NCBI GenBank assembly: GCA_900316645.1
Contig: ONDP01000032.1
Span: forward strand, 1 to 37,722
Direction: 5' to 3'
Origin: an uncultured Prevotellaceae bacterium
GTDB taxonomy: Bacteria > Bacteroidota > Bacteroidia > Bacteroidales > Bacteroidaceae
DNA: 37,722 nucleotides
The position numbers and the translations under genes were made by a program. Shown piece after piece: positions 14,042 to 23,261 of this stretch. Each line of letters starts with the position of its first letter. The stretch's first letter is position 1. The notes beneath the pieces were generated by a model. That model was not told the origin of the DNA. It was given only the letters and a program-made list of their open reading frames with translations, and did no database searches.

Positions 14042-14288
14042 TGATTCAGAGGAACACATAAGGTAAAGCAAAAAGATTGAGGATAACATACAGCTTCATA
14101 AAAATTATATTGATAATGGATTAGTTGAAAAAAGATTGTTAGGAAAGGGTAACAGATTAATAGATGTTGTTAGTAGTTTTAGGTTAGTAGTATGGTATTA
14201 GTTTTATAGAGAAAGTAAGTTTTTAGTTATTAATAGGAAAAGAAAATTGGAAACATGCTGGAAGAGTGATCTCCCAGCTGTTTTTTTT
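14042..14288 (+). ncRNA. Stand-alone small RNA candidate, about 245 nt
   Basis: The space between rsmA and the MATE gene carries a consensus promoter at one end and a clear intrinsic terminator at the other, with no usable ORF between. The next plus-strand gene is some 15 kb away, so this is not a leader. The body is AU-rich, little structured, and carries many TTAG/TTAGTAG units between about 14120 and 14235. Such unpaired repeated motifs could be protein-binding or base-pairing sites. It ends convergent with, and just touching, the MATE stop codon. No known RNA family is recognised. Confidence 0.5.
14254..14288 (+). terminator. Intrinsic terminator of the small RNA
   Basis: CA-GCTGG (with GAG) at 14254-14266 pairs with CTCCCAGCTG at 14271-14280, with one- and two-base bulges and a TGAT loop. 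Eight T residues follow immediately. Confidence 0.75.
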
Positions 14289-15666
14289 ATTGTTTAATTC
14301 CCTTTGTCCAATTGCCAAAAAAGAGGCGGATGATGAAAATGCTACCCCGGAAAGTCAACTCGATAGCCATTGCTACCCAAACACCGGTAAGTCCGTATAT
14401 CGGAGCCAGAATAGCAGCCAGCGACAGACGGATAGCCCACATGCTGGTGAGGTTCATGACGGATGGCTTCAGTGTGTCGCCAGCGCCAACGAATATGCCA
14501 TAGCATACGATGGAGGCTGCAAACATCGGTTCGGCAAAAGCCTCGATGCGCAGGCAGATGGTGCCCAGGTCGATGATGTCGGTTACAGGAGTCAGTATGC
14601 TCATCAACTCAGAGGCGAAGATAAACATCAAGATGCCCATCACCGTCATGACGATCATGCCCAGTCCCATAGACATGCGGGCAAAGGATTTTGTCAGTTT
14701 CTGCTGACCGGCTCCGAAACTCTGTCCGACCAGCGTCGTGGCAGCATCGGCGATACCGTAACCGGGCATATAACATAGGCTCTCAACGGTGATAGCCAGT
14801 GAGTGGGCTGCAATAGCGATGGTACCCAAAGGAGCCACAATGAGGGTACTCACAATCTGGGCTCCCCCCATCAGCATGTGCTGCAACCCCATTGGTGCAC
14901 CAATCTTAAAGGCATTCCCTACCACATCAGCCTGTGGGCGGAAAGAGCGTCGGGGGCGACCAACCAGTTTGAGAATCTCTGAACGGCAAAGCAGGAAGTA
15001 AAGCATCAGTGATGCCGTGATAAGTTCTGCACAACATGTTCCGATGGCTGCACCTGCTACCCCCATGTCGATAAGGTAGATGAAGAAATAGTTGAAAACT
15101 ACGTCAAGGACACACGACAGGATGTTCAGGGCAGAGGGGATTTTCATGTTGCCTGAACACTTAAGCATGCTACTGCCCAAACCTGTCATCTGGAAGAAGA
15201 TGCCACAGAAACCGATGATGGCAAAATACACCGACGCATCGTGGGCTATTTCATCTGAGCCCCCCAACCAATAGGGCAGGGAACCGCTGATGAGGATGCC
15301 GATAGTGGAAATAGTGATGCTATAGATAAGGCAACAGACGAGTGACTGCCGCATGATGCGACGGGCTCGCTTGAAGTCGTTGGCACCAATGGCATGGGCA
15401 ACCTGCACGGAGAATCCCATATTGGCAGCAGCCCCCAGTCCGCCCATCAGCCAGCCGGTGGTCTCTACCAGTCCGATGGCTGCAGAGGCTTTGGCACCCA
15501 GATGACCTACCATTGAGGCATCGATGAAGAACATCACCGTTGCCGAGATCTGAGCCAAAATACTAGGAATACTCAGGCTGATAATCAACCTGAGTTTCTC
15601 TGCTTGGGTCATCTCGCGCCCCTCGCGGATATTGACCAGCAAATCGTTATTCCCTGTTAAGCCCAA
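14287..15666 (-). CDS. MATE family efflux transporter
   Basis: About 459 residues and twelve predicted transmembrane segments in two six-helix halves. The first helices carry the MATE-like pattern SIPSILAQISATVMFFIDASMVGHLG (about 33-58); TTGWLMGGLGAAAN and the second-half repeats GAPMGLQHML and CYMPGYGIADAATTLVGQSFGA follow. MATE proteins export drugs or metabolites using H+ or Na+ gradients. The frame begins with TTG 15666; the first ATG is at 15612, immediately before TM1. Residues before TM1 look coding, so the TTG or another near-cognate start is possible. The substrate cannot be predicted. Confidence 0.9.
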   Translation of the reverse strand: MGLTGNNDLLVNIREGREMTQAEKLRLIISLSIPSILAQISATVMFFIDASMVGHLGAKASAAIGLVETTGWLMGGLGAAANMGFSVQVAHAIGANDFKRARRIMRQSLVCCLIYSITISTIGILISGSLPYWLGGSDEIAHDASVYFAIIGFCGIFFQMTGLGSSMLKCSGNMKIPSALNILSCVLDVVFNYFFIYLIDMGVAGAAIGTCCAELITASLMLYFLLCRSEILKLVGRPRRSFRPQADVVGNAFKIGAPMGLQHMLMGGAQIVSTLIVAPLGTIAIAAHSLAITVESLCYMPGYGIADAATTLVGQSFGAGQQKLTKSFARMSMGLGMIVMTVMGILMFIFASELMSILTPVTDIIDLGTICLRIEAFAEPMFAASIVCYGIFVGAGDTLKPSVMNLTSMWAIRLSLAAILAPIYGLTGVWVAMAIELTFRGSIFIIRLFFGNWTKGIKQ

Positions 15667-15680
15667 TTTTTATTCTTTTT

Positions 15681-15733
15681 TCGATATTTCGTTATTACGT
15701 TATATCGTTATTTCGATATTTCGTTATTTCGAG
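15681..15733. repeat. CGATATTTCGTTATT short-unit repeat
   Basis: Interleaved units of CGATATTTCGTTATT and CGTTATNTCG fill the gap between the MATE start and the alpha-galactosidase stop. The 16-mer TCGATATTTCGTTATT occurs twice (15681-15696, 15713-15728). It resembles dispersed intergenic repeats of the group; function unknown. Confidence 0.6.
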
Positions 15734-17923
15734 TTACTCTGCCTCAAGAAGCAACACACGGCTTGACCAGTCTGTCTTCTTCGACCATTCCGGTTCATTG
15801 CGCAGTGGCATGTCCAGACCGTGATTCATCAGATAGGCTCCGCTGAACGACTTGCCCTCAACCGACATGGGCTTAAGATCGATACGGTTCAATTCCTTCA
15901 CCTTATACATGCGGTTGGCATCCAGTCCTGCCATTCTGACACGAGGCAGATGTTCATTCTGGAACGATTCCGTCTTCCACCAGTAGAACACAGCCTTGTC
16001 CTGTTGGTCTGTGACATACATCAGCGAGGCAATGCCCTTCTTCTCATAGGGCGAGAAAAGACGGTAGATGTTGCCAAATTGAACAATGGGACGTATCTGC
16101 TTGTATTCGGCAATCGCCTTGCGGCAAAGCGCTTTCTCGTCGTCAGTCATATTCTTGGGCTGAATCTCCATTCCTAAGCGACCGCTCATGGCTACATCAA
16201 TACGATATTTCAGTGATGTGGTGCGGAAGACGGTATGATTCGGAGTTGCTGAGATGTGACTTGCCATAGCGATAGCAGGGAAGAAATAGCTGGTACCCCA
16301 TTGCATATAAATGCGCTGCAAAGCGTCGGTGTTGTCGCTGACCCAGAACTCGTCAAAATAGGGAAGTACTCCCCAGTTGGCACGTCCGCCACCGCTGGCG
16401 CATGCCTGGATGGTGACATCAGGATATTTGGCACGGATGCGCTGGCATGCCTTTTCCAGTCCGCGATGATATTCAATGTAGAGATGGCTCTGATCGTTCA
16501 TGGTAAGATATTGTGAGCCATGATTCAGAATGGGCATATTGGCATCCCATTTAATATAGTCAATCTCTGGGTATTTAGTCAGCAGGTTATCCACCACGCT
16601 GAATACGAAATCCTGTACTTTCGGATTGCCCATGTCGAGTACTACCTGTGTACCGCCACGTCCCAATACGGCATCACGCTTGGGTGCCTTGACAATCCAG
16701 TCGGGATGAGCCTCAAAGAGTTCGCTGGTGGTGTTGGCCATCTCGGGTTCAATCCAGATACCAAACTTGATGCCATGTTTCTTGGCATCGCGGAGCAAAC
16801 CCTCAATGCCCTCAGGCAACTTATTCTTGTCAACAACCCAGTCGCCCAGTGACGAGTTGTCTGTCTTGCGTGGATACTTGTCACCGAACCAACCGTCGTC
16901 CATCACGAAGAGTTCACCGCCCATAGAGGCGATGTCGGCCATCATTTGGTCCATCCCTTTCTGGTTGATGTCGAAATAAACGCCTTCCCAAGAGTTTAAC
17001 AGAATCTTGCGTTCCTTATCACCATGCATGAGCATGTATTTTCTGCCCCATTTGTGGAAGTTACGCGATACTCCGGATAGTCCTTGTTGCGAAAAGGTCA
17101 GTGCCAGTTTGGGAGTGACGAAGGTCTCGCCCTTTTTCAGGTGATATTCTGAGTTGTCTTCGTTGATGCCGGCAAAGAAATAGTGATAGTCCGTATCATC
17201 GGTATTGACCTTCAGACGGAAATTACCTGAATAACAGAGGGCTGCACCGATAACCTGTCCGCAGTTCTCCTGACCTTTACCTTCGAGTGAGAACATCACC
17301 TCGGCATGGTCGGTATGTGAATTGCGCGTGCCGTCCTTGTTGACAATCACTTTCTGACCTGCCGTCAAAGGCTCCTCTACCAACTGTGCCTCGTTGGCCC
17401 AAGAGCCGTAGAAATGGCTCATCCACACGTTTCCCCTTCTGATAGGAAGCATAGCAGAGGCAAAGGTGGTCAGTGTGACCGTCTGTTTCTCTTGGTTAAT
17501 AATCTCTGTCCATGCCTCTATCATATCTTCCTCCCGATAGGTCTTGTATTTCAGGTTGACAATAATCGGATAGACAGGGTCTTTCAATTGGATGGTGGTT
17601 GTGTTTCCATTGCGTTGCACACCTTCCACGACCAATGCAGTTGACAGGTTGCCGTCAGAGTGGCGCATGGCAAGGGCTGCCTCAGCGGGGGTGTTCAGAC
17701 CGTAGGCAGGGTAAGCATCCATGCGTCCGAACATCTCAGGCGACTGCAAGTGCTGCACTTCATTGGCACTGAGCTTGGCTCCAAAATATACGTACTTAGG
17801 CTGTGTGCCGTTGGTGGCATCGAGTACCATTGTGATATTCTTCGTCTCAATGACGACTTGCTCTGCCCATGTCATTGTTGCTGAAAGGCAGAGTAAAAGG
17901 CAGGTAATAATAGTTTTTTTCAT
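15734..17923 (-). CDS. Secreted alpha-galactosidase, glycoside hydrolase family 36
   Basis: 729 residues from ATG 17923, chosen because it begins a clean signal peptide (MKKTIITCLLLCLSATMTWA); the longer frame to 17977 would bury it. An N-terminal beta-sandwich is followed by the (beta/alpha)8 barrel. WIEPEMAN (~390) and YIKWDANM, with nucleophile Asp (~458), are visible, as are CASGGGRANWG (~510) and VSDNTDALQRI with acid/base Asp (~532). These are the GH36/clan D residues. The enzyme removes alpha-1,6-galactose from raffinose-type sugars or galactomannan, probably in the periplasm. It starts 8 bases after the histidine kinase stop, in the same operon, so its expression is linked to the sensor pair. 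Confidence 0.93.
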   Translation of the reverse strand: MKKTIITCLLLCLSATMTWAEQVVIETKNITMVLDATNGTQPKYVYFGAKLSANEVQHLQSPEMFGRMDAYPAYGLNTPAEAALAMRHSDGNLSTALVVEGVQRNGNTTTIQLKDPVYPIIVNLKYKTYREEDMIEAWTEIINQEKQTVTLTTFASAMLPIRRGNVWMSHFYGSWANEAQLVEEPLTAGQKVIVNKDGTRNSHTDHAEVMFSLEGKGQENCGQVIGAALCYSGNFRLKVNTDDTDYHYFFAGINEDNSEYHLKKGETFVTPKLALTFSQQGLSGVSRNFHKWGRKYMLMHGDKERKILLNSWEGVYFDINQKGMDQMMADIASMGGELFVMDDGWFGDKYPRKTDNSSLGDWVVDKNKLPEGIEGLLRDAKKHGIKFGIWIEPEMANTTSELFEAHPDWIVKAPKRDAVLGRGGTQVVLDMGNPKVQDFVFSVVDNLLTKYPEIDYIKWDANMPILNHGSQYLTMNDQSHLYIEYHRGLEKACQRIRAKYPDVTIQACASGGGRANWGVLPYFDEFWVSDNTDALQRIYMQWGTSYFFPAIAMASHISATPNHTVFRTTSLKYRIDVAMSGRLGMEIQPKNMTDDEKALCRKAIAEYKQIRPIVQFGNIYRLFSPYEKKGIASLMYVTDQQDKAVFYWWKTESFQNEHLPRVRMAGLDANRMYKVKELNRIDLKPMSVEGKSFSGAYLMNHGLDMPLRNEPEWSKKTDWSSRVLLLEAE

Positions 17924-17931
17924 ATTGTTGT

Positions 17932-19989
17932 TCAGTTGTTTATTTCTTCCTGATGGCTGATGGTACAGGGAATCCACATCCAGAAGGTAGATCCTTTTCC
18001 GAGTTCGCTGTCAACGCCTATCTTTCCACCGCAGCGTTCGGCGATAGCCTTACAGATAGACAGTCCGAGACCTGTACCCTGTATATAGTCGTTCAGTTTT
18101 ACGAAACGTTCGAAAACCTTATGGCATTGTTCTTTTGGAATACCTGTACCTGTGTCCTCACAATAAATGTATAGACCACCTTCCTGCAGGCGGTAGCCTA
18201 CCTTGATATATCCGTTTTGAGTGTATTTGACAGCATTGGTCACGAAATTCGTAATGACCTGTGTGATTCTTCCTCCGTCCAGACGAGTTTGTAATGCCTG
18301 ATAGGGGTTCTCCTTGATAAACTGCACATTCGGATTCTCCACACGCTGAGCCAGCGACTGACACATCTCGTCGAAAGCCTTGGCAAAGTCAATGTCAGCA
18401 GGCTTCATGGTCAGTCCGTTGGCATCCATTGCCGAGATAGCCATGATGTCGTTGATGAGGCGGAGCAACATGTCACAATTGTTATGGATAACGTGAAGGA
18501 GTTCTTTCTTCTCCTCTGTGGTGCTCATCATTTGAAGCAGGTCGGAGAAGCCGACGATGGCATTCAGAGGCGTGCGGATCTCGTGTGTCATATTGGCCAG
18601 GAATACACTCTTCAGTCGGCCAGACTCGATGGCACGCTGTGTCTCTTGTTTAAGCAGCTCCTGTGCCTGTATGAATCGTGTCAAGTTACGAATCAGACCG
18701 AAAGTACCTACCAAGGTGCCTTCGTCGTCGAAGATGGGCAGACTGTTAATCTGATTCCACTGCACTCCTTCCGTAGAGTGGAATAATGGGCGCATCTTAC
18801 GGAGTATCGACGTAGGCGTCCTAAAGTATAAATCCGGCTCAGCAAGTTTCTTGGACACATCTTCTTTATCGTCGCCAAAATAATGCTGAATGTACTCGTC
18901 GAGGGTTAGTTCCTTTTCTATCTCACTCAGTCCTTTCATGAACTGTACCTTCCTGGTCTTGTAGTCAATACGCCATGAACGCATGTCAATGGCTTCCATC
19001 ATATACTGCAATTCCATCTCATAACGCTGAATCTCCTCGTTGGCTTTCTTGATCTGGGCATCGTTGAGCTTTGACTGCATGTATAAATCACGCTCCTCGG
19101 AAATGTCGCGGATAGCAATGGCAATATACATGAGTTTGCCTTTCTCGTCACGGATAGGATGCAAGCGGATTTCCAGATAGATATGTAAGTCGTTATAATC
19201 GCTTTTCGAACAAACCCAGAATTCCTCCACATTATTCCTGTCAACGTTTTCGTGGAAGGGGGAAGTGTCGAAGAGGTTGGTATTGGAGAAATATTCGTCG
19301 TAGTCGTCACTGTCGAAATTGCAGAGCTCACGCATCTTTTTGTTGGCATCAATCAACCAACCTTCGGCACTATAGAACGACAGTCCGATGACGGAATGCT
19401 CAAAAACGAGTTTATATTTGGATGCCAATTCCTCTTCTTCTTCCTGCTGGAGCATTAAATCTGTCTCGTCTGCCAACGTACTGAGAACTTTATCAGGACG
19501 TGCAATACCAGGAATATATTCTCCGATGCTATAATTATGGAGATATCCCCATTTGGGTTCTCCGTCTCCGAAATTGAAGTTCCAACGATAGTTGAACTCT
19601 TTGGATTTCAATTCTCCGCTGATGACTTGACGGATACTGTGGAGTGCATCTGGTAAATCATCGGGATGGACATGGGCTTTCCATTGGTCGGAGGTGATGC
19701 CTTCGTCAGGTATCATATGACCATAGAGCTTAAAAGTATAATCTTTGGATGGGTCGTATAGGATGACATTGGTATCACAACTTCTCAATGCCTGTTGCAT
19801 GAGGTTCTTGGCCTGGCTTGACTGGCGTGAAATACGGCGAATACGACGTTTGATGAGACGGTTGAAAATAAAGATGACGGCAAAGACAAGAATTAAGATG
19901 ACCGTCATAGCCATAGGGACCGTCTCGAAAGTCTGACGGTGGGGTATTCCTTGAAGGATAAGACTGATGCAGTTTAATAATATGTTCAT
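17932..19989 (-). CDS. PAS-containing sensor histidine kinase (active type)
   Basis: 685 residues. One N-terminal transmembrane segment (~25-45) is followed by two or three PAS-like domains (~75-200, ~205-310 and ~330-450) with a coiled linker. The HisKA H-box is NMTHEIRTPLN with phosphoacceptor His469. The HATPase domain is complete: N-box TNFVTNAVKYT (~590), G1 EDTGTGIP (~620) and G2 GTGLGLSICKAI (~645). It has no receiver domain, so it must signal to a response regulator encoded elsewhere. Its ATG overlaps the stop of the paralogous pseudokinase by 4 bases, and the GH36 gene follows 8 bases downstream. The ligand may be a sugar or a redox/cytoplasmic cue; this is inference from the operon. 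Confidence 0.9.
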   Translation of the reverse strand: MNILLNCISLILQGIPHRQTFETVPMAMTVILILVFAVIFIFNRLIKRRIRRISRQSSQAKNLMQQALRSCDTNVILYDPSKDYTFKLYGHMIPDEGITSDQWKAHVHPDDLPDALHSIRQVISGELKSKEFNYRWNFNFGDGEPKWGYLHNYSIGEYIPGIARPDKVLSTLADETDLMLQQEEEEELASKYKLVFEHSVIGLSFYSAEGWLIDANKKMRELCNFDSDDYDEYFSNTNLFDTSPFHENVDRNNVEEFWVCSKSDYNDLHIYLEIRLHPIRDEKGKLMYIAIAIRDISEERDLYMQSKLNDAQIKKANEEIQRYEMELQYMMEAIDMRSWRIDYKTRKVQFMKGLSEIEKELTLDEYIQHYFGDDKEDVSKKLAEPDLYFRTPTSILRKMRPLFHSTEGVQWNQINSLPIFDDEGTLVGTFGLIRNLTRFIQAQELLKQETQRAIESGRLKSVFLANMTHEIRTPLNAIVGFSDLLQMMSTTEEKKELLHVIHNNCDMLLRLINDIMAISAMDANGLTMKPADIDFAKAFDEMCQSLAQRVENPNVQFIKENPYQALQTRLDGGRITQVITNFVTNAVKYTQNGYIKVGYRLQEGGLYIYCEDTGTGIPKEQCHKVFERFVKLNDYIQGTGLGLSICKAIAERCGGKIGVDSELGKGSTFWMWIPCTISHQEEINN

Positions 19990-22151
19990 GCGATGACAGA
20001 TTCCATGTTATAATCTATATTACTTTTCTTCTCGATAACTTTGGCGCGGAAGGGCAGGAATATCCACACCGTAGTACCTTTTCCTAACTCGGACGATATC
20101 TCTACCGAACCGCCCATTTTCTTGACAAGCGCCTCGACGATAGGTATGTCAAGACCAGTGCCGAAGAGACATCCGTTCTTGTCGCGTACGAAACGGTCGA
20201 AGACTTTTGGCAGTGTCTCTGGGTCGATTCCGCTACCGCTATCTTCCACGGAAATAACCAATTCCTCACGGCGGTACTCATACTTGGCACGTATGGTTCC
20301 TTGAGAAGTGTAATGGGAAGCTAAAGCACACAGCATCTGGATGGCTTTTCCAAGATGCTCGATGTCGCCATTAAATACCAGATGCTCAAATGGGTTTTCT
20401 ACAGAAACCCTCACATCAGGCGAAACTCCCGTCCATCCCATCTGACAGTAGGAGTCGAAATATTCGGCAAAGTCGAAGTCCTCATGTTTGAATTCTACCA
20501 TGTCTGCATCAATACGCGACAGATAGAGAATGTCGTTAATCAGTCGCAACAGGATGTTGGTGTTGTTCTTGATTTCTTCTACATAGACGGGCTCGTCGGC
20601 CTCGTCATGTTCCAGTTCAAAGAGCTCGGCGAAACCTAAAACGGAATTCAGTGGTGTGCGAATCTCATAACTCATATTGGTGAGGAACGACTCCTTCAGT
20701 AGTTCTGCCTCTTGCGCCTTTTTAGTCTCGATAGCCAGCAATCGCTCTGTTTCAAGTATGTCCGTCATGTTACGGCACAAACCGAAATAGTGTCCAATTT
20801 TGCCCTTGGCGTTTTTCATTGGTACCATATTGAACATCAGGGCAATCTGGCGTTTCTTCTCGTCCCTGATTTCCGTTTCAATGGTTTCCTCTATCGCATA
20901 GGGTGTCAAATGGTCCATGCGGTTCAATGCACTCGAAACGGTACGTCGGTAACGAGGCATGGCAAGTCGGATGCATCGCAGTTGCGACAATAGCAACTGT
21001 GACTTCTCGATGGTATTGGAAATGGTGAAATGACTGGTCTTTGGGTCGTAGTCAACCAGTCGTACCCCACTGATACGCAGGGCATAGTTGATATTGTCGA
21101 TATATTCCTGGATATGCTTGATGGCTGCCTTTAAAGTGTTGGCACCTTCTTTCTGAGTATGGAAAGAATTGACCATTTCACTGATGTTACGTCCAGCGAT
21201 ATAGACGCCCAACAGTTCTCCTGCTTCGTTTCTTTTCGAATTGACAGACGCTTCGTAATAAACATTCCCCGACCTCCCAGTCTTGGCTGCCCAGAAACGC
21301 GTCTCATCGTATTCTGATTGTGCGATGATTGAAGTTAAGTGGGTGTGTTCCACTTTCCTGAAATCAATATTGTTGAAGAAGGCATTCTCGTGGAAATAAT
21401 GCTTTTCTTTAATGAGTGCCTCTTTGTCAACAATGCCAAACGACTGGCAGGCTGTATCATTGAGGTCGGTCAATACTCCGTCCTTGTCGTAGTACAACAT
21501 ATCCACCAGCGATGAGTTGAATACCGTATGGTAACGCATCATCAGTTTGCTGGTGTTTTTCTTCTTCTCTTGTTCTGCCGATACGTCGCGCTGCACACCC
21601 AGTACTTGGGTAACTTGTCCTTTGATGTTTTTCTTTGCAATCGAAAGGTGAACGATATAGTATTTCTCGCCCTCTTCGTCGTTGCCGTTGCTACGGATAT
21701 TGACAGTGTCGGTGAGTCGTTTGTTCTCGCAGATGTCGAAGATGGCAGAGCGCATCGCTTCAAAATCGTCGCGATTGAATAGCTTTGCAAAACTGACGGG
21801 ATTAAATTCCTCAAGGACATGCCCTTTTGCAGAAACCAGTTTGTAGTGGCGTGTCTCCGTATCATAAATCCACATACGTAACTTTCCGGTCTGCATGATA
21901 AGGGAAAGTCGTATGTTCTGTTTCTCCTGCTGTTTCTTGAGGTCCTGTTCACGATAGATATATAGTCTGTTGTAAAATAGCGATACAGTTGTAGCTATTA
22001 AAAATGCTGCCACCACATAGGCAGTGATGTGATCGGAATCAAAATATTTGTCGAAATCAAAAGTCCGTGCTTGCAGAATGGCTGGTATTAACGACACAAC
22101 GGCAAGTACTGTAGTTCGACGAAATAGATGATGTAGTATCTTCAGGCTCAT
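19986..22151 (-). CDS. Degenerate (pseudo) sensor histidine kinase with PAS domains
   Basis: 721 residues, paralogous in layout to the next gene: two N-terminal hydrophobic segments (~10-30 and ~42-62), PAS-like domains (~75-195, ~210-320 and ~360-475), a HisKA-like helix pair and a HATPase-like domain. The catalytic residues are gone. The H-box reads NMSYEIRTPLN with Tyr495 in place of His (codon TAT; CAT would be His). The N-box reads IQMLCALASHYT and lacks both Asn. G2 reads GTGLDIPIVEAL. Only G1 (EDSGSGID) remains. It is first in the operon and translationally coupled to the active kinase. It is best read as a regulatory pseudokinase that may heterodimerise with its neighbour. Confidence 0.85.
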   Translation of the reverse strand: MSLKILHHLFRRTTVLAVVSLIPAILQARTFDFDKYFDSDHITAYVVAAFLIATTVSLFYNRLYIYREQDLKKQQEKQNIRLSLIMQTGKLRMWIYDTETRHYKLVSAKGHVLEEFNPVSFAKLFNRDDFEAMRSAIFDICENKRLTDTVNIRSNGNDEEGEKYYIVHLSIAKKNIKGQVTQVLGVQRDVSAEQEKKKNTSKLMMRYHTVFNSSLVDMLYYDKDGVLTDLNDTACQSFGIVDKEALIKEKHYFHENAFFNNIDFRKVEHTHLTSIIAQSEYDETRFWAAKTGRSGNVYYEASVNSKRNEAGELLGVYIAGRNISEMVNSFHTQKEGANTLKAAIKHIQEYIDNINYALRISGVRLVDYDPKTSHFTISNTIEKSQLLLSQLRCIRLAMPRYRRTVSSALNRMDHLTPYAIEETIETEIRDEKKRQIALMFNMVPMKNAKGKIGHYFGLCRNMTDILETERLLAIETKKAQEAELLKESFLTNMSYEIRTPLNSVLGFAELFELEHDEADEPVYVEEIKNNTNILLRLINDILYLSRIDADMVEFKHEDFDFAEYFDSYCQMGWTGVSPDVRVSVENPFEHLVFNGDIEHLGKAIQMLCALASHYTSQGTIRAKYEYRREELVISVEDSGSGIDPETLPKVFDRFVRDKNGCLFGTGLDIPIVEALVKKMGGSVEISSELGKGTTVWIFLPFRAKVIEKKSNIDYNMESVIA

Positions 22152-22184
22152 TGTTAAAGGTAATAGTTTTATGCTATTTGCCTA

Positions 22185-22216
22185 CAAAGATAAACCTTTT
22201 ATATGATTTCCCCAAA
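22185..22216 (-). promoter_or_regulatory. Promoter of the kinase/alpha-galactosidase operon
   Basis: On the minus strand TTTG (22216-22213), 20 bases, then TATCTTTG (22192-22185). The leader is about 30 bases. Confidence 0.7.
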
Positions 22217-22238
22217 TTTTTCTGACGTTTTTTACGAA

Positions 22239-22269
22239 ACAACCGCGAATGAAGGCCATTCGCGGTTGT
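22239..22269 (-). terminator. Terminator-like hairpin after cysK
   Basis: ACAACCGCGAATG (22239-22251) pairs perfectly with CATTCGCGGTTGT (22257-22269), a 13-bp stem with a 5-base loop. The U-tract on the minus strand is weak (TTTCG). It lies 22 bases past the cysK stop. Confidence 0.6.
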
Positions 22270-22291
22270 CTGATAATAGGAAAAGAACGTT

Positions 22292-23239
22292 TTAAAGTGG
22301 ATATTCGTCGAAAGCATAGAGCACTGTTGACAGATAGCGCTCACCGGTGTCCGGCAGCAGGGCAACGATGGTCTTTCCTGCATTCTCCGGGCGCTTGGCA
22401 ATGATGGATGCACCGAATGCTGCAGCACCTGACGAGATACCTACGAGCAATCCATCCTGCTGTGCCAGTTCACGACCAGTGCGGATGGCATCGTCATTGT
22501 CGATGTCCAGCACTTCGTCAATAACAGCAGCATTGTATGTCTTGGGTACAAAACCTGCTCCGATACCCTGAATCTTGTGAGGGCCGCTTTGTCCGCCGTT
22601 CAGTACGGGAGAAGAAGATGGCTCTACTGCAATGATTTTTACGTTCGGATTCTTCTCTTTCAGAAATTTTCCGATACCGGAAATAGTACCGCCTGTACCC
22701 ACGCCTGCTACAAAGATGTCAATCTTACCGTCTGTGTCGTTCCATATCTCCTGTGCTGTGGTGGCATAGTGCTTAGCAGGGTTGGCAGGGTTCTCAAACT
22801 GTTGTAGAATGATGGAACCGGGAATACTGTCGCGCAATTCTTCGGCAGCACGGATGGCTCCAGCCATACCGTCTTTCCCGCTTGTCAAGCGCACCTCAGC
22901 ACCATATGCTTTCACCAGGTTGCGGCGTTCCACACTCATGGTTTCGGGCATGGTCAGAATGAGCTTATAGCCCTTTACTGCCGATACCAAAGCCAGTCCT
23001 ACGCCTGTATTACCACTGGTGGGCTCAATGATGGTGGCACCGGGTTTCAGCAGTCCTTTCTGCTCAGCGTCCTCTATCATAGCGAGGGCGATACGGTCTT
23101 TTACACTACCTCCAGGGTTGAAATATTCCACTTTTGCAATCAGCGGTTTCTCTATACCTTTCGAGGCTGAAAATTTACCCAACTCCAACAGCGGAGTGCC
23201 GCCGATGAGTTCTGTCAGTTGTTTTGCAATCTTAGTCAT
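22292..23239 (-). CDS. cysK: Cysteine synthase A (O-acetylserine sulfhydrylase)
   Basis: 315 residues, full length. The PLP lysine lies in PGGSVKDRIA (~46-55, Lys51). The substrate-binding loop is TSGNTGVGLA (~74-83), the phosphate-binding loop is GVGTGGTISG (~180-189), and GISSGAAAFG closes the active site near the C-terminus. It makes L-cysteine from O-acetylserine and sulfide in the cytoplasm. It follows metY by 22 bases on the same strand, forming a sulfide-incorporation operon. Confidence 0.93.
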   Translation of the reverse strand: MTKIAKQLTELIGGTPLLELGKFSASKGIEKPLIAKVEYFNPGGSVKDRIALAMIEDAEQKGLLKPGATIIEPTSGNTGVGLALVSAVKGYKLILTMPETMSVERRNLVKAYGAEVRLTSGKDGMAGAIRAAEELRDSIPGSIILQQFENPANPAKHYATTAQEIWNDTDGKIDIFVAGVGTGGTISGIGKFLKEKNPNVKIIAVEPSSSPVLNGGQSGPHKIQGIGAGFVPKTYNAAVIDEVLDIDNDDAIRTGRELAQQDGLLVGISSGAAAFGASIIAKRPENAGKTIVALLPDTGERYLSTVLYAFDEYPL

Positions 23240-23261
23240 AGCTTTTCCGTATTTTTAAATG

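Noticed and set aside
17924-17977. N-terminal extension of the alpha-galactosidase
   Set aside because: It overlaps the upstream kinase gene and would bury a textbook signal peptide that starts at 17923.
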